Both the position numbers and the translations under genes were made by a program. A DNA stretch of 64,000 bases from Dipteris shenzhenensis (taxonomy: Eukaryota; Polypodiophyta; Polypodiopsida; Gleicheniales). The stretch lies in assembly GCA_047967505.1 (NCBI GenBank), contig CM106540.1. One strand, given 5' to 3'. Below, in pieces: positions 52,600 through 63,057 of this stretch. The first letter of the stretch is position 1; every line of letters begins with the position of its first letter. A model generated the notes under the pieces. That model was not told the DNA's origin and searched no databases. It saw nothing but the letters and a program-made list of their open reading frames with translations.

Positions 52600-55500
52600 A
52601 CTTGTCTGGGCACCCACATCGAGTTATGCTCTTTCCCAAGAAGCAACATCTTACTTAGAGCAACGGGGTCTAGGTAGTTTGCATGAGAGCCTCAAATCCT
52701 TGGAGGACAGTCCTACCCTAATGACCTACATCAAGGACTTTCTCCATTCTTACTACTCTGGCAATGCAAAGGATGGCAAGTATGGTACAATCACTGTACA
52801 ATAGAGCCCACTCAACATTATCCTTGATAGTACAGTCATTCAAAGGGCTTTCTCACTGCCAAAACAAGGTGGCAAATACCCTAAACGGTTTGCTGATGCA
52901 AAGTTTATCAAAGTATAGTCTCTCCCCACCAAGGGCACACTGATCCATAGAGATGGCATATTGCTTTGCACAATCCTTGACCATCGCCTCAAGGAAGCAG
53001 CACAATTCCTATCCACAATCTTGGGAATTAAGTACAGCAAAGATCGCTCCCTTCCACTCTGCACATTTGTTTTGCCGAGTAGGAAGCTAAAACAACAAGA
53101 TTGGTTCCAGCACTTCGTCATCTTCTTTACCAAGAAACTTGATGGTTTTTCAGGCCAAAAATGTAAAATTCCACACTTATTGGCTATAATCATAAAAAAA
53201 GAACTACAAGAAAGAGAAGTGACTCTGCCCTAGTCACCAAAACCAATTGAGGAGTTGGACATACCCTTCTCACCAGTATGGGAGCTGTCACCAACTTCTC
53301 CAACTATCACATTGATAAGTGTAGATGCCTTAGTAGAAGTACCTATTCTGGAGGTCGGGATTGCAAAATTGTCCCATGAGATGCTACATCTCGGTGCACA
53401 GCTGCAACCAATAAGTCTCCACAAATAGCACCAACCAGATCTCGAGACAAGATCGGCACTCGAACCTAAGGAAAGCTCGGCACCAGAGCCTGAGACTACA
53501 TCAGCACTTGAACCACCCATCGATGCCATGCTAGTCGATGAGCCACAAGGGAAGCTAGTGCCAGATCAGCAGTATGACTATTGTACACAACGGACTAAAA
53601 TGCCATTGGAACAACCTCCCCCAAGTACTACACAATCATTGGGATGGCTACATGGGCACCACTTGTATCAGCAATATCACCAGACCTCATCACCATCTAT
53701 CATTCTCCAACATCAAGCTAGCCAAATGATCCAAATGTCAAACTATTCACTAGCTTGGCCAAGGAAGAAAATGCAAGAGATTTGGAAAGGCAAACTGCAT
53801 CAGAAATCAAAGCCCAATTCCAGGCAATCACCATAGAGGTCAAGGCACTTCGGGCACACATAGATGAGAAGGAGGTAGAAGAAGTGTGCATGAACCAAGC
53901 TCTCCAAGCTCAAGAGAAGGCAGTAAGGGTTGTGACCTCCAACCTCCACCAAAGTCAAACACAGCTGACTGCGATAGTAGAAGCAATGACAATCCTACAG
54001 ACCTTCTATAACTCCTTGACATCTGCACATGCACAACAGACGAAGGTAGTGGCACAAGATCGACTCACTCTAATTCACAAAGAAGAAGAGCTCCACGATT
54101 GCAAAGACAAGCTTGAAGACATGAAACAATCTTTGGCAGTACATGCCTTCAGCATTAATGAGCTTACAAGGGAATGCAGAATCTTAAAAGACCAACTTGC
54201 TAACGTGCAAGAGGCTAGCACTTCACAAGCACAAGTCTTGGACCAATGGTCCAATACCATTGAAGACATTCCTCAATAGGCAAAGGTCACCTTGCAAATG
54301 AGAAAGCTTAAGGAGGCATACACAACCATCTACCATCAATACAAAGAAAAAATGAATGAGATGCATGCCCAAAAAATAATCATCTCCAAGCTTGAACTCC
54401 AATTGCTAGTGCACAACAATGAGGCATTGGAAGACAACACCAATGATGCCCCACTACAATGCACAACAGTGGTGTACCAAGAGCTTGTGGCTGCTCTACA
54501 AGTGGAAGATCACCTCAATGCACACGTGCTTATCCAATGGAAGCAACTCCAAATCAGGATCATATCTGCTCATCCATCAATCAACTGGGAATGTTCCATC
54601 GGGACTAAAACCCTACGCATAATTTGCCAAGACTTGTTTGAAGAGACTTGTTTGAAGATGAGAAAAATATCTTCTGCCTGTCTACACATGATGCTAGTTT
54701 TATAACACTCAGGACAGATGCTTTCATTGCATATGTTTGCCTCATGGGTAGTCCTCCCCTCAGGGTTATTGCAGGTTTGTTGCCATTGCTACAAAGGCCA
54801 TCCCTATTATTTGCATGGCACGACATAACCGACATCCCACCCATGCAGCTGATCATCCCATCGCACCGACAAAAAGAAGTGTCAGAAGATGACAAGGCCT
54901 ATCTCACATCCAACTTCCCATATCTAACCACTCTTTTAGCCAACATCATAACCTCACTTACCCTTGCTGCTACCACCCTCTTAACCTTCCCCGAGCTCCA
55001 TCCTAACATCTTTTCCCTCCAGCGTCTCTTTGCTCATGCCTCTCACCATTTTCAACTAACCCAGCACTCACAAAATTACGAGCCCCTCACACTAGCCTTT
55101 TCCCCTCCCTTGCTAATCCTACCCTTGAGGATTTCCAAGTTGCTCAAACCATTTGCCCAGTTCTTCCCCCCCTCCCCTCAGCTCCCCCTTCTACCACTAT
55201 CACTCTACCATATTTCTCCCCAATGTCCCTAGATTCTCTCCTTGCCCCATCATCACCTCCGACACTTTTGGTGCTTCCATCAACAAAAAAATGACACAAT
55301 ATTTGATTTTGACAGGATCTGGATAATCCAATTCGTACGTCCATATCAAGTTCCAATGATGGGTATGATTTTGATGAGATACCACTTCCCACTAACCCCA
55401 TCAAGGAATTTCGGAGCAAATATCTTGATATGAAAACTCGAGGTGGATGGGGACCCTAGACAACTTTCCTACCAACCTTCGTCAGTGTCAAATTAGTGAA

Positions 55501-56030
55501 GGTTGGATTAGCAAGTTGGATCCACAACCTGATTGGCGCCGTCCCAAGCTCTTTGATGTAATCTTCTTAAAGGAGTACCTACGGGCACCTCCATGTCTCA
55601 AAACCCATCCCAAGTTCTATGCAATTCCACGGCATAAAAAATGGAAAGCCAACATACACACTTTGGTTGAAGATCGAGTCATTAATTGGCCAATGATAGA
55701 ACCCTACTCTAGTGTAGAATGGAATATCCAAGGCACAATGGTCCGAGCACTTCAACAGCATGAATAAATAATGCGCGACAACATTGATCACTTCCTTCAC
55801 CAAAGTGTTATAGTTTGTAAAACATTGGAATTCATTCTGGAGGTCCCATGTTACCTTGATTCCCATTTGCCTCCACTCAGCTTTAATCCCAATGAAAGGG
55901 TTGATGCTCCAAGCGAGCTCTATCAAAGAGTGATCTTCTTAGAGGCACACCACATATCTTTGTTCGAGCAAATGGTGGATACAGGTTACCTGGAAAATGC
56001 ACAAAAATTGTATGGTGCTAAGGCTTTATA
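52600..56030 (+). pseudogene. Long decayed reading frame of unknown family with coiled coil
   Basis: A coherent protein reading of more than 1,000 codons with scattered lesions. First part 52,620-53,230 (MTYIKDFLHSYYSGNAKDGK, HRLKEAAQFLSTILGIKYS, KLDGFSGQKCKIPHL). Then an acidic, Pro-rich linker (53,240-53,560; SALEPKESSAPEPETT). Then a coiled coil (53,755-54,440; LTAIVEAMTILQTFYNSL, KDKLEDMKQSLAVHAF) with a TAG at 54,277. Then a shift at 54,645 and a hydrophobic/Pro-rich part. Last, 55,340-56,030 (DFDEIPLPTNPIKEFR, LDPQPDWRRPKLFDV) with a TAA at 55,765. No reverse transcriptase, integrase or known motif is visible. It may be a gag-like or accessory protein of an unclassified element. Confidence 0.5.
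54631..54658 (+). repeat. 14-bp tandem duplication causing a frameshift
   Basis: GACTTGTTTGAAGA occurs twice in a row. Counting it once puts the upstream and downstream parts of the long decayed frame in register (CQDLFEDEKNIF). Confidence 0.85.
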
Positions 56031-56154
56031 GCAGGATCGACTGGCACGACACAAGTTCCACAACCTTTAGACTAAAGGCATGGCAACCCACGTATGTGCT
56101 CCCAATCAGCCATAACCCAAGGACGGGTAATAAAATGGATCCAAGAGTATGTTG

Positions 56155-56430
56155 ACTCTATGCCAACATGAACTTATGTAGAAAGAGAATGTGTTACAAC
56201 TTTGTGTTATAACTTTGTGTTACACCTTCTACATGTAGAAAGAGAATGTGTTACAACTTTGTGATACAACTTTGTGTTACAACTTTGTGATACAACATTG
56301 TGTTACAACTTCTACATATGACTTCTACATGTAGAAAGAGAATGTGTAACAACTTTGTGATACAACTTTGTGTTACAACTTTGTGATATAACTTTGTGTT
56401 ACAACTTTGTGTTACAATTCCTACATGCAG
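56155..56430. repeat. Tandem array of TGTGTTACAACTTTGTG
   Basis: Short units TGTTACAACTTTG / TGATACAACTTTG alternate, and a longer block with CTACATGTAGAAAGAGAATG recurs three times near 56,175, 56,231 and 56,327. It ends just before a TATA-like GTATAAATACC (56,452), so it could be the U3 enhancer of an LTR that I cannot delimit. Confidence 0.75.
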
Positions 56431-56583
56431 AGAGAGAAGCTCTCCAACTTGTATAAATACCCCATAATGGAATGAAGCCCACACTCTTTGGGGCATTGTG
56501 TTGAGTCTACTTTGGTATTCCAAGCAACTTTTTTCTCAAGTGTCCATGCTTCCTTGCACTCCACGTCCAAAAGCATGTCCTAA

Positions 56584-56755
56584 CCTTGCAACTCCTTCTC
56601 CCCTCTCCTCCAACCTTGCAACCCATCCTCTCCCTCTCCTCCTCCCTCCTCCTCCTTCCTCCTCCTCCTCCCTCCTCCTCCTCCTCCTCCTCATCCTCTC
56701 TCCTCCTCCTCCCTACTCCTCTCCCTCCTCTCTCTTCTTTTCCCCATGCTCTTAT
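56584..56755. repeat. CTCCTC pyrimidine-rich microsatellite
   Basis: About 170 bp of CTCCTCCTC and CCCTCTCC sequence on the plus strand; low complexity. Confidence 0.85.
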
Positions 56756-56906
56756 ACCTTCTTCTTAGACGGAAATTTTCACATGAATAGAAATTTCTCT
56801 CAATGGAAATGAAGGGAAGGATCTCACAATCACTCAAGAGAACTCTCAATCTCACAATCTCTCTCGCACTCTCAAGAATCTCAATGTCTCAGTGGAAGAC
56901 AAGGAA

Positions 56907-57174
56907 GCTCTGATACCATGACAAAATATGAAGGGGGGAGAGGAGAAGAGTGGAGATGAGGAGAGAGGGCACAGTTAGAGAGCACACCACAAATGACTAA
57001 CTGTACACTAGATTTAGTTGAAAAATAGAATATATACAAAGCATTTTAGGGTTAGGGTTAGGGGATCTAACCCTTTCCTTTATAGCACTCTATAAGGTTA
57101 GTGCTATGCACATATGATCACGTGATGGTGCTATGCACACATGATCACATGATGTTGAGTGTGAACTCTCAACA
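56907..57174 (-). repeat. Copia LTR with primer-binding site, inserted in the Helitron
   Basis: On the minus strand an LTR of 256 bp runs from TGTTGAGAGTTCACAC (57,174) to ...CATATTTTGTCA (56,919), followed by TGGTATCAGAGC (56,918-56,907). A short internal piece remains to about 56,770. The right edge cuts the helicase frame of the Helitron relic directly after ENPL-encoding sequence. Confidence 0.8.
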
Positions 57175-57905
57175 GGGGATTTTCCTTGAGCAAGTAGAAT
57201 ACTTCTTCATTATGAGCGTCTTTGGAGGCATTAGTGTAGAATAGGTGAGGCACACTTTCTTTTTCCATTGGTTGTCTATGATATATTTGGTTAATGTAAG
57301 ATATGTCATTTGTTGTATGTTCCCCTATTCATATCCTATTGATTATTTCAATATATTGAGAATTAGTTTGGCACATTTGTTCTGCCAATTCAAATTGAAA
57401 GACGTTGTCCTTCCAAAAAGAAGTTTGCATATTTGCTTGTCTTGATTGGTTGATAAATATCCAAGAATCTTTAGTGGGACTAGCTTGGCATAAGTCTCCA
57501 CAAAGGAGAATATCAACTCCTCCAAATGGTTTGTTGTGGTTGTGTTTGATTTTTCAAAGGCGCATATCTGCTGCAACTAATGTAGAATGGCTTGTCAAAG
57601 ATACTTCAACAAAGGCAACAAGTTGAAGGTCTTTGTAGAGTTGTGATATTTCTTGCAATTTCTCACTAGAGAGAATTGTGGTGTGATGCGATTAGGGGCA
57701 AGTGTAGTGATGAGTGTATAGTGGTTCCGCCAATGTTGAAAGTAGCTTTTCTTGTATATGCTAGCTAGGAGAAGTACTTTTGGAGATTCTATGTTGTGTG
57801 TTTGTTTGTGCGATTAGTTGCAGAGAAGTGCTTGTACTATTGTTGGAAGTGTAAATGAATTTCTTGTCCCAGCATTTCTTGTCAAAAAAGGTGAAATGCT
57901 TTTGA
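57175..57905 (-). pseudogene. Helitron helicase (Pif1-like) part, broken Walker A
   Basis: Minus-strand reading: the expected Walker A GNAGTGKSF is present as RNAGTRNSF near 57,880, with the glycine and lysine changed. Then FTLPTIVQALL, HNIESPKVLLLAS, the region before Walker B (DLQLVAFVEVSL, where DEVS is expected), and FGGVDILLCGDLCQ of the Pif1 group. It ends YTNASKDAHNEEVFYLL at the Copia LTR. A frameshift in a T-run separates it from the upstream frame at 57,908. In a live Helitron this helicase unwinds DNA during rolling-circle transposition. Confidence 0.8.
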
Positions 57906-58930
57906 GGGAAAAATCCTTTTCTTTAGCATTATGTCCTCTACAATCAAACGTTGGTTGTTGTTCAAGGCTCTAAAGTTAATGTAGTAATCATTGTTTGTTG
58001 CCATTGTATATTTCTTGAAAGTGAAATTAGGCAATTGCTTTGCTTTTTCTTGATTGGGCATGTCTATTCCAATGTCATAGACATGAATGTTATTGTTCAT
58101 GTCAATATTTGATGTGCTTGTTTTTGTGTGATTACTTGTACAATTTTCCATTACTCTTGGAATTAGCTTGTTGAATATTTCTTTGTTTGGGTCAATAATG
58201 TCTTTGTTGTCGTTGTATTTGTCATGCCATGTTAAAGTGTAGTTATTAAGGGTCTGTTCTACTTTGTGAAATGGAAGAAACAAAAGACATTACTCTCTAT
58301 AGTAGTTCTTTGGATCCTTTATTTCATTGTAGTTGTTGAAGCGTATGATCATTGCTTTCTTTCTTTCTTTTATTGTTTTTTGATCATTTGTGTATTTACT
58401 TACAAAAGTTGCCAAGCAAATATCTTTAAGAGCAATATTTTGTTTCAAGTATTTGGTAATGATGTCATCAAAGAATATTTCAATGCTTTCAGGGTTTAAT
58501 TTTTGCAAATGTTCACATTGCTTTAGTAGCAATGTTCGTTTCTCTGGAGGGTTTGTGTTAATATATTGAAATTGCCTTGTTGAAGTAAAGAGTGGCAAAG
58601 ATCGAGCTAAATATACTGCTTGTTGGGAACTTATGTGCTGGGCATTTAAGATTGTGTTTCCTACTATTCTAATTTGTTCATTAGGTGGAGCGTCAGAATT
58701 TATTATTTGGGAAAGAGCTTCTTTGAGGGCTAAAGTTGTCTCCTTATCAATTTTTATCATGTAAGAAGTACAGTATGCTGCAGCCCGCCGATGAGGATTT
58801 AGTATGAATTGTATGTCTGTGTTTGCTCCCCATAAATTGGACACACGAGGATTGAAGTTGTCAGTATAAATGTCTTTCGGGTGTCTTTTCAAGAAGAGCA
58901 TTGGTTGCAAAATAGTTCCTCAAAGAGCTA
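57882..58930 (-). pseudogene. Helitron Rep/helicase central region
   Basis: Two long minus-strand stretches nearly in series. 58,910-58,290 (206 codons) reads MLFLKRHPKDIYTDNFNPR, DIQFILNPHRRAAAYCTSY, NTILNAQHISSQQAVYLARS and LPLFTSTRQFQYINTNPPE, the typical segment between Rep and helicase in plant Helitrons. 58,283-57,882 (133 codons) reads NNYTLTWHDKYNDNKDI and FRALNNNQRLIVEDIM, leading into the ATPase domain. A shift separates them near 58,286. The actual Rep HUH motif was not found. Confidence 0.8.
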
Positions 58931-59091
58931 ATATATAATCCTCTTCCATTAGTTTAATATGATTTAAGAATTCATTATACTTCAATGGTTGTGTGCTTTC
59001 TAGTGATAATGATTCTTTAAATTTGTTGATGTGCTTCTTTATAATGTTATCTGGAGCATTTGTTAAAGGCTCTAATATTTTTGTACATGAC

Positions 59092-59998
59092 ATGGGTGGG
59101 CGGGGGTGTGATTTTTTGGTGAGCTTTTTGTCATGAGCTTTTTTTCAATTTTCATGAATATTGCGAGCTTTTCATTCACCTGAGAGAGAGAGAGAGGGGG
59201 GGGTGGGTTGAAAATTTGGGTTGTGGTTGCAGTTAAGAGGAGAGAGGGGGGGGAGGGGAGATAAAGGAAAGGGGGAGGGACGGGCGCATGGGTAAGGTGG
59301 CATGGAGAAGGGAGGGGAGGGGAGTTGGAACATATATTCATTATCATAGTGGAGAACGTAGAGGGGGAACTTATAAGGTATGCAAAGAGGAGTGCAAGGA
59401 GGAGAGAGAGGATGAGGAATGTGAAAGTTATGTTGATCTACTAAATTCAAAGGAGAAGGGAGGAACTATGGGAGATATGTACATTTTAAAAGTGTATAAT
59501 TTGAAACTTTTGACCTCATATTTGGATTCCTCATCAAATTCCGATCATTTGAGTACCAACATGACCATATTCCGATTTTATCGGAATATGGTCATGTTGG
59601 TACTCAAAATGATCGGAATTCGACAAGGAATCCAAATATGAGGTCAAAAGTTCCAGTCATATGAGGTCAAAAGTTTCAAATTATACACTTTTAAAATGTA
59701 CATATCTCCCATAGTTCCTCCCTTCCCTTTGAATATGGGCATATCTTCCATAATTTTTTGCCTCCTACTGCCACTCATATTCGCCCCCCCCTTGTGCATA
59801 GTATACACTCTTCCACCCCTCCCACATGCTATGAAAATGAACATATCCTATATTCTCTCCCCCTCTTTCTAACCTCCCCATCTTTCTTATAACAAAAACA
59901 TGTATGGATTTCTAAAAAAAGCTCGCAAAAACAAAGGAAATGGTAAAAGAGATCACATTAAAAAGCTCGCCAAAAGATTTCCCCCGGTGGGCGTGGGT
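59092..59998. mobile_element. Foldback (long inverted repeat) element inside the Helitron
   Basis: Outer ends are related in inverse orientation: TTTTGGTGAGCTTTTT at about 59,114 and, as complement, TTTTGGCGAGCTTTTT at about 59,975, with a second GCGAGCTTTT on each side. The centre is an almost perfect palindrome with arms of about 130 bp or more (59,452-59,735) around a 3-base loop near 59,578. Interruption of the Helitron frame shows it is an insertion. No coding capacity; target duplication not resolved. Confidence 0.7.
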
Positions 59999-61499
59999 AG
60001 CCAAATGTGTTTTGCCAATACAAGCTCGACATGTTTCTCCCAAAGAGAATTGATAGAACGTTGTTTTCTTGATACAAGGGAGTTGACAACAACTCTTTTA
60101 ATGTAAAAATTGTACAAGTAGGCCATACTATACCACTCATAATTATGTTTGAAAGAAAGCTTGTGTTTTATCACCACAGCAACAGTATCTTGTTCGTTTA
60201 AGAACCTTGGTAACACTTGTTGTGCTCTATCGACATTGCAAAAATGTTGACAATGCTTCCATGGAGTCCATATTGACCTTTGTATGATAACTCTCGTATT
60301 TGAGCAAAAGGTATTCCTATTGACACTAATCGTGCTTCTATGTCATTAAGCTTATTTGTAAAAGTTGTTTTAGAGATCACTTGCATGTTCTTTAAAGATA
60401 ATAAAGGAAGTCTTTTCTTCTTTAGGTCTTTAAAGCAAAGTGTACATAAGAGTTTTTCATTGCTATTTCTATTCCATTGGTTTGGAGAAATAGTGCCATT
60501 TCGGTTTTCATTTTCCTCATTTTCGTACGAAATTTTAAAGAACCACAACATTTGCATGGGAAGCTTGGAGTGTCTAATAATTTCTTAAAGTATTCTTCTT
60601 CAAATGAGACCTCGTTTCTTTTTCTCTTTTCTCCTTTCTTTCTTTGGGGGGGGGGTTTTCATATGTTGATTTGTTATTGACATTATATTTGATGTGTTAT
60701 GTTGCAAGAGAATTGCACGGAACTTGTAGATTTTGTTAAATATTGCTTGATTTGAGTGTTGTATGTCTACTGAATCTTGTTTGAATAAAGTGCAAATCTC
60801 TCTAGCTGTATTAGTAGGATTTTGGAGCACAAGTTGTTGCAAATGCAAGTCATTATCTACAAGACCAAACATTATACACTTGTTTTTCATGCAAATGAAT
60901 CAATGGGTTAATTGTGCAAGGATAGCTTGACTCATTTAGGAGTAATGTGTTTGGGTTTTTCCTCTTCTTCTTGTCAATTGTGATTTTTTTAGAAACCTTC
61001 TCTCCATTGTAGATGAATATTGAGAAGGATGTTTCAAACATTTTGTGGAAACATTCAAGAATGTCAAGTAGTAATGCACGTGATATGCTAAATTAAGCAA
61101 TATTTTTTCTATGTTCTCAATTATGAATCCAATGACTTTGTCGATTGAAGCAAGCATGATCCAGGGTGATTTTTTTGAGTCCACTTTGCTCATAATGTTT
61201 CCAACCATGGTTTCAAGAAGTTGTTCATATGTAAAATTAGGAAAGAAATGTAAGAGACACATAAGAATGTTTGTATTAGATGGATTAGAAAGATTGAAAG
61301 TTGGATTCATTGCCAAATGTTTGTGTTGGAGTAGTTCTACCAATTCGTTTGGAGATGATTACCACATTAAAGGACCATATGTGGACATTGTTCTTGCTTT
61401 GCAATTCCCATTCATTGAAATGTACGAGCAAGACTTAATGATGGCACAAAGCAAACTCAAAACTACAAAGCCTAGTGGGAGCTTTACAATCAATAGCTC

Positions 61500-61757
61500 T
61501 AGATTTGTAATTACATTTGAAGCAAATGCTTGATTTACTTCGTAATCTATTCAAGTATTACTTCCACGTTCCTATCTTTCTTGATACTGAGAGTGCTCCC
61601 AACGAAAGCAAGAACGGAAGAGGGAGAGAGAGAAACAGAGAGCCACACAAGTTTTGGTGGGTGCAGAACACCCTAATCTTCTTTTTCATTCATTTATATA
61701 TGTGTTTGAGTATTGTACATAACCGGGGTAAAGGCATAGTGACCTTTAACCCCCACA
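61500..61757 (-). repeat. Copia C 3' LTR start and polypurine tract (truncated)
   Basis: On the minus strand the polypurine tract AAGTGGGAGGT (61,768-61,758) precedes an LTR beginning TGTGGGGGTTAAAGG at 61,757, with CATATATAAATG as TATA near 61,695. The LTR is truncated toward 61,500-61,550. Confidence 0.65.
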
Positions 61758-61810
61758 ACCTCCCACTTAAAGGACAATGTGTCTTTAAGGGAGAACAACC
61801 AGTGAGCATA

Positions 61811-63057
61811 CTATCCAATGCCCATCAATACATGACAATACTCAAACCGCTGACTAGGTAGACTCTTCGTCAGTATATCTGTAGGGTTATCATCTGTATG
61901 AACCTTGAAAAGCTCTATGCGCTTGTCCTCAAGTACCTCCCTGATGAAATGGTACTTGACCTCAATGTGTTGGGTCTTTGCATGAAAGACTGGATTCCGT
62001 GCTAGTTGAATAGCACTCATGGAATCACTATGCAATGTCGGTACACTTGTATGAATCCCCAAATCTCCCACTAGCCGATCAAGCCATATAGCCTCCTTGC
62101 AACCCTCTGTGGCTGCAACATACTCAGCCTCTATGATGCAAATCCCCATGCAAGAGAGCTGTCTTGACATCCATCTGCATAAGCTCCATATCCTCTGTTG
62201 CCACTAGTCCAAGCATGCATCTAGGTGTGGTCATCTTCACAACCAGAGAGAATATCTCATCAAAGTCCACACCCTTCTCTTGCTTGAACCCTTTAGCAAC
62301 CAAACGGGCCTTGTACCTAGGCACATCATCACCTGTGACCTTCATTTTGTAGACCCATTTACATGGCAATGCTTTCTTTCCATGTGGCAAAGAAGTCCCA
62401 AGTCTTATTCTTCATAAGTGAATTCATCTCTGATTGCATAGTATACTCCCACTTGCATTGATCCTTGCGCATCATATCCTCTCTATAGCAAGAAGGCTCT
62501 GCGCAATCAGTAAGCATCACATAGTCTAACCTTGGAACAAACCTATCAGGTGGTCTAGACACTCTAGATGATCTTCTCAAGGGCATTTCAGCTTGTTGTC
62601 CCACGTGCATATCAGCCACATTTGGCTCATCATTTCCACCAATAGATGATCCATCATCTACCCTTGATTGTATACCTGTGGGAGTACTTGGTGGTACCAT
62701 TTCTTGCACATTTGGTGCATGGACAACTTGCTGTCTATCAACATATGTAGGTGGATTCACATCTTGGAAAGTGATTCTCCTCATTTCCACATCCCTCATG
62801 GGTGCCTTATGCATCTTCTTCTCATTGAAGACTACATCATGGCTACGTATGATCTTCTTTGCTTCTGGATCCCAGAGACGATAGCCCATCTCTCCACTTT
62901 CACCATAACCCAGAAAGATGCATTTCCTAGTCTTAGGATCTAGCTTCTTTCAAAGCTCTTTTGGCACATGTGCATATGCCTCACACCCAAATATATACAA
63001 ATGAGAGTAAGAGGGCTTCTTTCCACTCCATGCTTGTTTAGGAATACCACCATCCAA
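61811..63057 (-). pseudogene. Copia C integrase end, RT start and RNase H; RT core deleted
   Basis: Minus-strand Copia pol in three pieces. 63,057-62,359: integrase C-terminal region (AWSGKKPSYSHLYIFGCEAY, CIFLGYGESGEMGYRLWDP) and the linker to RT (RRSSRVSRPPDRFVP). 62,390-62,140: RT start (LPCKWVYKMKV, RYKARLVAKGFKQEKGVDFD, LMQMDVKTALLHGDL). Then the frame jumps within HGDLHH-encoding bases to RNase H (EAEYVAATEGCKEAIW, LHSDSMSAIQLARNPVFHA, KYHFIREVLEDKRI), 62,140-61,811. The catalytic YVDD region of RT is absent, so this is a deletion derivative. At 63,058 the left part of the element is replaced by CACTA sequence. Confidence 0.85.

Larger units (their letters stand above)
57175..61343 (-). 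mobile_element. Helitron relic
   Basis: Minus-strand Helitron identified by its helicase and central domains plus an upstream segment at 60,557-59,953 (NDIEARLVSIGIPFAQIREL, LHGSIVNIFAMSIEHN, DTVAVVIKHKLSFKH), which matches the conserved DIEARL...PFMQIREL region of Helitron proteins. The N-terminal side to about 61,343 has protein-like frames that I cannot assign. Neither the 5' TC nor the 3' hairpin-CTRR terminus was found; the downstream end is cut by a Copia LTR. A foldback element lies inside at about 59,092-59,998. Confidence 0.7.

Noticed and set aside
61111-61533. 140-codon plus-strand frame opposite the Helitron
   Set aside because: Antisense to minus-strand protein-like sequence and without family features.
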